From: Allopseudospirillum japonicum
GTDB lineage: Bacteria > Pseudomonadota > Gammaproteobacteria > Pseudomonadales > Halomonadaceae
Direction: 5' to 3'
Assembly: GCF_900108915.1 (NCBI RefSeq)
Contig: NZ_FNYH01000001.1
Span: 124,001-188,000 of the forward strand
DNA length: 64,000 nucleotides
Shown here piece after piece: positions 57,210 to 64,000 of this stretch. The position numbers and the translations under genes are program-made. Numbering within the stretch: the stretch's first letter is position 1; each line of letters begins with the position of its first letter. Below the pieces are notes generated by a model. That model saw only the letters and a list, made by a program, of their open reading frames with translations, made no database searches and had not been told where the DNA came from.

Positions 57210-59102
57210 ATGGCCTACCAGACCGAATACACGCGTTCTATTGAGCATCCTGAATTATTCTGGCAAGAAAAAGCCGCTGATATTCCTTGGTTCAAAGCCC
57301 CTACACAAATTTTAGGCAAGGATGAACTAGGTACAGACCGTTGGTTTCTTGATGGTGAACTCAACACTTGTTATGCCGCGTTAGATTATCATGTTGAAAA
57401 TGGACGTGCTGACCAAGTCGCTGTCATCTATGACTCCCCTGTTACTGATACCAAGTCCAAGCTGACCTATCGCGATATGCGTGATCAAGTGGCTCGTTTT
57501 GCTGGCGGCTTAGCGAAACTAGGCATCAGCAAAGGTGACCGTGTGGTGATTTATATGCCCATGGTGCCGGAAGCCTTGATTGCTATGTACGCCTGCGCGC
57601 GTTTAGGTGCGGTACACTCGGTCGTCTTTGGTGGTTTCGCCCCTCATGAGTTAGCCGTACGTATCAATGATGCCACCCCTAAAGCCGTCATCTCTGCTTC
57701 TTGTGGTATTGAAATCAACAAGGTCATTCCCTACAAAAACATGTTGGATGAAGCCTTGAATCAAGCCGAGCATAAGCCTGATCATTGTGTAATTTTGCAA
57801 CGTCCACAACATCAAGGTGAAATGACTGACGGCCGTGATCTTGATTGGAATCAAGTGGCTGAAGCTGATCCTGTGGATTGTGTTCCTGTGAAAGCTACAG
57901 ATCCGCTCTACATTCTTTACACTTCTGGTACCACAGGCAAGCCTAAGGGGGTAGTGCGAGATAATGGCGGCCATGCCGTTGCCCTCAAATACAGCATGAA
58001 AGCTATTTACGATATGGATGCGGGCGATGTCTTTATGGCAGCATCTGACGTAGGCTGGGTTGTTGGTCACTCTTATATTGTGTATGCGCCTTTACTCGCT
58101 GGCTGCACCACTATTGTGTACGAAGGCAAACCGGTTAAAACGCCTGATGCAGGCGCTTTCTGGCGTTTAATTGAAGAGTACCAAATCAAAGCTTTCTTTA
58201 CTGCGCCAACAGCTTTTCGTGCAGTGAAGAAAGAAGATCCCGAAGGCGAGCTTCTGCAGAAATATGATATTTCTTGCTTGAAAGCTTTATATTTAGCCGG
58301 TGAACGTCTCGATCCGCCAACTTATCACTGGTTGAAGGAGCTTTCCCAATTACCTGTCGTAGATCACTGGTGGCAAACGGAAACCGGTTGGGCAATTGCA
58401 GGGAATCTTATGGGGATTGAACCAGTAGAAGCCAAAGCAGGCTCTGCAACCTATCCTGTCCCTGGCTTTAATGTACAAATTTTAGATAACAAAGGCGAAC
58501 CCATGCCCGCCGGCGAGCAAGGCAGTGTGGTGATTAAGCAGCCCATGCCACCAGGTTGTCTCACTACGGTCTGGGGCGATCATGACCGCTTCCAAAACTC
58601 TTACATGAAGATTTATCCTGGTTATTACCTCACTGGGGATGGCGGTTACCTAGACAAAGACGGTTATCTCTTTATTATGGGACGGACTGACGATGTCATT
58701 AATGTCGCCGGCCACCGCCTCTCCACAGGGGAAATGGAAGAGATCATTGCCTCACACGCGGGTGTGGCTGAATGCGCCGTGATTGGTATCAATGACGAGT
58801 TAAAAGGCCAATTACCTGTTGGATTAGTTATTACTAAAGATGGTTGGCAAGGCACTCCAGAAGCGTTAGAAGCTGAGCTTGCTGCCTTGGTTCGTCAAGA
58901 AATCGGTGCGATTGCTTGTTACAAGCAAACCCTTGTTGTGGATCGTTTGCCTAAGACACGTTCTGGTAAGATCTTACGTAAGATCCTACGCTCGATTGCA
59001 GATGGTAAAGAGTATCAAGTCCCTTCGACTATTGATGATCCAGCAAGTCTAAAAGAAATCGAACAAGCGATGGCAACCCATAAAGTGGGCGCCGCTAGCT
59101 AA
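57210..59102 (+). CDS. prpE: Propionyl-CoA synthetase (acetyl-CoA synthetase family)
   Basis: 630 aa AMP-forming acyl-CoA synthetase. The N-terminal ACAS region has SIEHPELFWQEKAADIPWF. The AMP motif is LYILYTSGTTGKPKGVVRDNGGH, containing the PrpE-typical VRDNGGH. DHWWQTETGWAI and TGDGGYLDKDGYLFIMGRTDD follow. The acetylation-sensitive catalytic Lys is in TRSGKILRKILR. AGAGGT precedes the ATG. No other prp genes are adjacent; AcnB elsewhere can serve the methylcitrate step. Acetate or other short acids remain possible substrates. Confidence 0.9.
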   Translation: MAYQTEYTRSIEHPELFWQEKAADIPWFKAPTQILGKDELGTDRWFLDGELNTCYAALDYHVENGRADQVAVIYDSPVTDTKSKLTYRDMRDQVARFAGGLAKLGISKGDRVVIYMPMVPEALIAMYACARLGAVHSVVFGGFAPHELAVRINDATPKAVISASCGIEINKVIPYKNMLDEALNQAEHKPDHCVILQRPQHQGEMTDGRDLDWNQVAEADPVDCVPVKATDPLYILYTSGTTGKPKGVVRDNGGHAVALKYSMKAIYDMDAGDVFMAASDVGWVVGHSYIVYAPLLAGCTTIVYEGKPVKTPDAGAFWRLIEEYQIKAFFTAPTAFRAVKKEDPEGELLQKYDISCLKALYLAGERLDPPTYHWLKELSQLPVVDHWWQTETGWAIAGNLMGIEPVEAKAGSATYPVPGFNVQILDNKGEPMPAGEQGSVVIKQPMPPGCLTTVWGDHDRFQNSYMKIYPGYYLTGDGGYLDKDGYLFIMGRTDDVINVAGHRLSTGEMEEIIASHAGVAECAVIGINDELKGQLPVGLVITKDGWQGTPEALEAELAALVRQEIGAIACYKQTLVVDRLPKTRSGKILRKILRSIADGKEYQVPSTIDDPASLKEIEQAMATHKVGAAS

Positions 59103-59112
59103 GCAAGCTTTG

Positions 59113-59144
59113 GTAGGCTGGGTTGCTGCAAGCGCTCAGCCTAC
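59113..59144. terminator. Hairpin between convergent prpE and parA-like genes
   Basis: GTAGGCTG (59113-59120) pairs with CAGCCTAC (59137-59144) across a 16-nt loop, 10 nt after the prpE stop. There is no good T-run on either strand, so termination may be weak or Rho-assisted. Confidence 0.45.
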
Positions 59145-59158
59145 TTCCATCATATCCC

Positions 59159-59959
59159 TTAAGAGGCTCCCAGATACACCTCTAGAGCTTCTGCAAACAA
59201 GTGATAATCAAAAGCCCCTAAGCTTTGGGGTGCAGCTTTTTGCAGACTTTGCCCTTTTGCAGCAGCTTCCCGTATCGAAGCATGTTCACGAATCCCGCGC
59301 AATAAGGTTTCATGGCCAAAGTGTTCGCCCAGCTCGTGCAAGACCTGCTCTTGCTCCGTATCCTTTTTGCGCCAATGTGTCGGCAACAACAAGGTCTGCA
59401 CTTGTGGATTGTGACGCTGGCTAATTTGTTTCACCAAATGCATCCAGCTTCTCGTATCTAACACCTGATCCATATCAGGAATAAAAGGAATGACCAAAAC
59501 TTGTGCCGCTTGCAGCGCATTAATCACCCAAGGATCTAAGTTCGGTGGCGTATCAATAATAATACGCTGAATTTTTGCAAGCTCAGCTGCTTGTGCTTGC
59601 AAACGCTGTTTTAATTGATACATTTGCACATGGGCATCCTCTCCCATAAAACCCAATTTTCCAGGCAACACCCACAAGTGTTCACACACAGCCAACCCTA
59701 AATGCTCCGCGGTCATTTGTTGCTCGCCTAACATCCATTGATGTGCATTTAATTGATCCAGTTGACTTAAATCAGGTAAACCTTGCTGGGCTAGCGCCAT
59801 CCCCCTTAACACAATCTGTGTTAGAGGTGCATCCGGATCAAAATCAATGACTAAAGTATTGATGCCCGCACGCGCCCACTCATAGGCCAAATTTAAGGCG
59901 CTTACACTTTTCCCTGTGCCCTCACTGCGATGACAAAAAACCAGGATATTAGGTGTCAT
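59159..59959 (-). CDS. ParA-family ATPase with altered Walker A
   Basis: 266 aa MinD/ParA-like protein. Walker A is HRSEGTGKSVSALNLA, which keeps GTGKS but replaces the signature KGG by RSE, so the dimer-signature Lys is not obvious. Walker A' is LVIDFDPDAPLT (Asp) and Walker B is RIIIDTPPNLDPWV. The second half (IREHASIREAAAKGQSL, FDYHLFAEALEVYL) is ParA-like. No parB or parS-like repeat is next to it, and no replicon gene, so this is not a plain plasmid cassette. It is divergent from the Tus-like gene, 144 nt apart. Confidence 0.8.
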   Translation of the reverse strand: MTPNILVFCHRSEGTGKSVSALNLAYEWARAGINTLVIDFDPDAPLTQIVLRGMALAQQGLPDLSQLDQLNAHQWMLGEQQMTAEHLGLAVCEHLWVLPGKLGFMGEDAHVQMYQLKQRLQAQAAELAKIQRIIIDTPPNLDPWVINALQAAQVLVIPFIPDMDQVLDTRSWMHLVKQISQRHNPQVQTLLLPTHWRKKDTEQEQVLHELGEHFGHETLLRGIREHASIREAAAKGQSLQKAAPQSLGAFDYHLFAEALEVYLGAS

Positions 59960-60052
59960 AACCTATCCTCCAACCCTCATATAAAAGTTCTGTGGCCAGT
60001 ATACAGAGGTTTTTATTGTACACAGTGACAAAATCTAAGATTTTTTTTGTTA

Positions 60053-60067
60053 TGTTAACTCTTAACA
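60053..60067. promoter_or_regulatory. Dyad TGTTAA-CTC-TTAACA between parA-like and tus-like genes
   Basis: A perfect 6-3-6 inverted repeat 36 nt before the Tus-like ATG. The left part reads TATGTTAACT, which resembles the E. coli Ter core (ATGTTGTAACT) with two bases missing. In E. coli a Ter site in this position lets Tus repress its own gene. Operator or Ter role is inference. Confidence 0.45.
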
Positions 60068-60103
60068 GATTTGTACTTCGTCAAGATTCTAAAAGGATTA
60101 CCT

Positions 60104-61012
60104 ATGTCGCTGGACTATCATCTCAGTTACCAAGTGGCTCACTGTTTTCAGCAACTTCTCGAAGATCTACAACATTTATGCACTTATATCCGTCAAGAAT
60201 CCCCACCTTTATGGATGTTACATGCACAAGATTTAACCTACAGCCAAGCCCAAGACTATTTAATTCAGGCTCTACAAGATATTTGGTATCTGACAGGACA
60301 AGATGGACGTTATACACGCACTTACGTTGGTATTGTCGCGGTTTCTGCCCCACTGATGCAGGCTGCAAGGCAAGTGAACCAAAGCAAGTTGGCGCTTAAA
60401 CAAGCTTTAGATGCCATCAAAAAAGCTTACCCCCAAGCTTGGTCCAGCATTAAAGCCAATTTACATAGCCAAGTCGCCGCCAGCTTAAAACAACATCAAA
60501 GGCCCTTTGCTTTACAAGGCGCGTTGGCATCGCAAGGGTTAAGTGCTTTGCATCTTAAACAAAGTTGGCGTCAACTCCCACTCATTGATCCTCCTATTGA
60601 ACAAATTCGCTTTAGCTGGTATTCCAGCGGGCGCAGCATCAAACGTCTGAGTGTGGCCCAAGCACATAATTTACTGATGGCAATGAATCCTGAAGATCCC
60701 TTAGTCGAACGCCAGTTAAAAGCACTTGCGCAACTACCTGCATCAACCCCCTTAGCACAAGTGCAAGCACAAGCACCGCTCATGCGGGCTAATATCTTTT
60801 ATCAACAAGCGCTGGCTGATGGACGGACTCGACGTGCTCTGAATGTCGCTTTACCACTTTTTGTACAAATGACGCACCTTCCCGAACACAATCAACCTAG
60901 TTTAAACGCACCAGAAGCACGTACACGTAAACAAAGAGTAGATAACCAATTAGCCGATGAAGTTTTTTTACCAAGCTTGCGTGCTTATCTGTATAAAGAC
61001 GCTTATCGCTAA
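60104..61012 (+). CDS. Tus-like DNA replication terminus site-binding protein
   Basis: 302 aa from ATG 60104 (AAAAGG upstream); E. coli Tus is 309 aa. The order of segments matches Tus. An N-terminal helix (LSYQVAHCFQQLLEDLQHLC) is followed by YVGIVAVSAPLMQAARQVN, matching [20 protein letters not shown]. The core IDPPIEQIRFSWYSSGRSIK matches HDPATLRFGWANKHIIKN, and the end FLPSLRAYLYKD matches IIPRLHLYVAD. In Tus, His144 locks the replication fork-arrest complex; the aligned stretch here (FALQGALASQGLSAL) has no His at that place in my hand alignment. Tus traps replication forks polarly at Ter sites. Identity is by pattern, at low sequence similarity. Confidence 0.68.
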   Translation: MSLDYHLSYQVAHCFQQLLEDLQHLCTYIRQESPPLWMLHAQDLTYSQAQDYLIQALQDIWYLTGQDGRYTRTYVGIVAVSAPLMQAARQVNQSKLALKQALDAIKKAYPQAWSSIKANLHSQVAASLKQHQRPFALQGALASQGLSALHLKQSWRQLPLIDPPIEQIRFSWYSSGRSIKRLSVAQAHNLLMAMNPEDPLVERQLKALAQLPASTPLAQVQAQAPLMRANIFYQQALADGRTRRALNVALPLFVQMTHLPEHNQPSLNAPEARTRKQRVDNQLADEVFLPSLRAYLYKDAYR

Positions 61013-61042
61013 CAAGGTTTCTTGCTACACTGGCTTTTGTCT

Positions 61043-61133
61043 TGACGGGGTGTGATCTGCATCAATTTTTTGCTAGATCGCTGAGATTATACCCGTGGAA
61101 CCTGAACCGGATCATACCGGCGTAGGAATCAAG
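61043..61133 (+). ncRNA. TPP riboswitch (THI element) upstream of thiC
   Basis: The thi box is clear: GGGGTGT near 61047, CTGAGATTATACCC at 61081-61094, GAACCTGAACCGGATCATAC and then CGGCGTAGGAATCAAG. These are the P1, P2/P3 and P4/P5 parts of the thiamine pyrophosphate aptamer. It lies about 105 nt before thiC and should lower ThiC synthesis when TPP is abundant. No terminator hairpin is seen after it, so control is more likely at translation initiation. Confidence 0.96.
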
Positions 61134-61227
61134 TCTTTGTGTTTCGTTGCGCAAGCACACCTTGCACCCTGCCTCTGTTTCTACGATGGGTTTTCACGTG
61201 CTCCCCGAGTCTTGTGTCTCTTGATGA

Positions 61228-63120
<1,893 letters not shown>

Positions 63121-63139
63121 ACCACCGCTTAGGCTTTCG

Positions 63140-64000
63140 CTAGTCGATTGGCTGGCGGAAGTCTAGTAAGGTTAATAAGTCATTTTGCCACTGAGTGCGT
63201 TTTTCTTTCTGTAAAGGTACGAACATCAGATGCAAAGTCACCCCAGTGACTATCTGCAATTGTCGAGAGGTTGTCAAAGTAGCTTGCTGTGGGTAGAGTA
63301 AAAATACCTGTGAGCATCCATAAACCTGTGCATACACTGAAATTTGATATAAATCATTCGTTGCTAAACAACTTAAAGGATCCGTGCCAGATAAGATTTT
63401 CCATTTCACATCCATCACCGTCAAAAGCTGTTGATCTTGATTCTCTATGCAAATATCTGGACGCATGTGGACGCGATGTTTTCCCATAGTATCTTTTGCT
63501 AAATAACGCCTTGGCCCTTGGGTGAATAAATACCCGCCCAATTGAGATACCACAGGCTTGACTACCTCTTTCGCGTAACGTTCAAATAAGCGCTCCATAT
63601 CAAAAAGCAGGCTAAATGCAGGTTGTTCACCAGCACGAATATCTAAATAACGGCCCTGTAAAAATAAGCGCGCTAAAGACACAACATCTGCATAACGGCG
63701 TTGCATTCGGTTCAATTCTCGTGGATGCACAAGCTTTGCTCGCGGTGGCAAGCACGTGATCCCAATAAAACGCTGGCGTAATCTACAAAGCCGCTGGCGT
63801 AACTCAGGTACTGTTACCAAGTCGATCAGATATAGCAAGCTTGTATGCAGCAAACGGTTCACTGGGATGTCGGTTACTAACTCATAAAATCGACAGGCCA
63901 AACGTTGCGGCTGCAGCCTATTTTCCCTTTGCTGACGCACCAAGTCGATACGGCCCCGTACTTGTCCCAAAGTTGCCTGTGTTTGCCGGTAGTCACGTAA
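63140..64000 (-). CDS. mcrC: McrC-family 5-methylcytosine restriction subunit, N-terminus outside the window
   Basis: At least 287 aa; the frame is open to the right edge, so the start lies beyond base 64000. QVRGRIDLVRQQRENRLQPQ, followed by the CRFYELVTDIPVNRLL block, is the conserved McrC core. A PD-(D/E)xK nuclease follows: Asp in HMRPDICIENQ and the catalytic DVKWK. McrC is the nuclease partner of the GTPase McrB and cleaves DNA containing modified cytosine. mcrB would be expected just outside. It is convergent with thiC, 19 nt apart. Confidence 0.88.
   Translation of the reverse strand, partial: LRDYRQTQATLGQVRGRIDLVRQQRENRLQPQRLACRFYELVTDIPVNRLLHTSLLYLIDLVTVPELRQRLCRLRQRFIGITCLPPRAKLVHPRELNRMQRRYADVVSLARLFLQGRYLDIRAGEQPAFSLLFDMERLFERYAKEVVKPVVSQLGGYLFTQGPRRYLAKDTMGKHRVHMRPDICIENQDQQLLTVMDVKWKILSGTDPLSCLATNDLYQISVYAQVYGCSQVFLLYPQQATLTTSRQLQIVTGVTLHLMFVPLQKEKRTQWQNDLLTLLDFRQPID

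Noticed and set aside
60040-60067. Possible dif site because TTATGTTAACT resembles the right XerD arm
   Set aside because: The left arm and 6-bp spacing are absent; the preceding sequence is a T-run.

Overview
The window is one contiguous chromosomal segment of a gammaproteobacterium with moderate to low GC. I infer an Oceanospirillales or Pseudomonadales-like relative. It carries ruvAB-ybgC-tolQRAB-pal-cpoB in the usual gammaproteobacterial order, a soluble transhydrogenase (SthA), AcnB, Hda, RNase T, and an Nqr operon beside a long-form GAPDH, an arrangement I recall from Pseudomonas. Ribosome binding sites are clear, genes are tightly packed, and there is no rRNA, tRNA, CRISPR array, prophage or intact insertion sequence. 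Both edges cut genes: bioA on the left and a mcrC-like gene on the right.

Layout. 1-3.4 kb: the bioA 3' end, then a PAS chemoreceptor with an atypical receiver/ATPase protein. 3.8-12.5 kb: one long minus-strand block of a YciK-type SDR, the Tol-Pal envelope machine with ybgC, ruvAB and a TRIC-type membrane protein. 12.7-21.4 kb: RNase T, an orphan FbpC-type ATPase behind a Fur-box-like dyad, a PAS/degenerate-GGDEF protein, Hda, a catalytically degenerate metallophosphoesterase-like protein, an SLC13/RCK_C permease, DnaQ, RNase HI and a YbfF-type esterase. 21.7-30.4 kb: an IS607-resolvase-like regulator lacking the catalytic serine, a DUF1289 protein, AcnB, a TetR regulator behind a perfect palindrome, a Cache/degenerate-GGDEF sensor, RluA and Nth. 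30.5-36.7 kb: rnfABCDGE, with a tandem-repeat tail in RnfC. 37-41.5 kb: MetG, Mrp and SthA. 41.6-48.9 kb: nqrABCDEF-apbE-nqrM. 49.3-56.6 kb: GAPDH, a small basic protein, a Leu/Phe/Val dehydrogenase with a giant indolepyruvate:ferredoxin oxidoreductase, and an SqrR/YgaV-like sulfur-sensing ArsR protein. 57.2-64 kb: PrpE, a ParA-like ATPase divergent from a Tus-like replication-terminus protein, a TPP riboswitch with ThiC, and McrC.

How the genes work together. The metabolic theme is redox and ion coupling. Nqr (Na+-pumping NADH:quinone reductase) and Rnf (ion-coupled ferredoxin:NAD reductase) are both present, with the flavin transferase ApbE serving NqrB/C and RnfD/G. SthA balances NAD and NADP. 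The 2-oxoacid:ferredoxin oxidoreductase with its amino-acid dehydrogenase would feed electrons to ferredoxin, which Rnf could use. AcnB and PrpE fit growth on organic and amino acids.

The most unusual items are the Tus-like protein outside the Enterobacterales with a ParA-like neighbour and an intervening dyad, the domesticated IS607-type resolvase, interlocked inverted repeats in the nqr leader, two GGDEF proteins without the active-site motif, and a near-perfect triple 75-residue repeat in RnfC. All calls come from reading the sequence and from memory of protein families. No database search was run.
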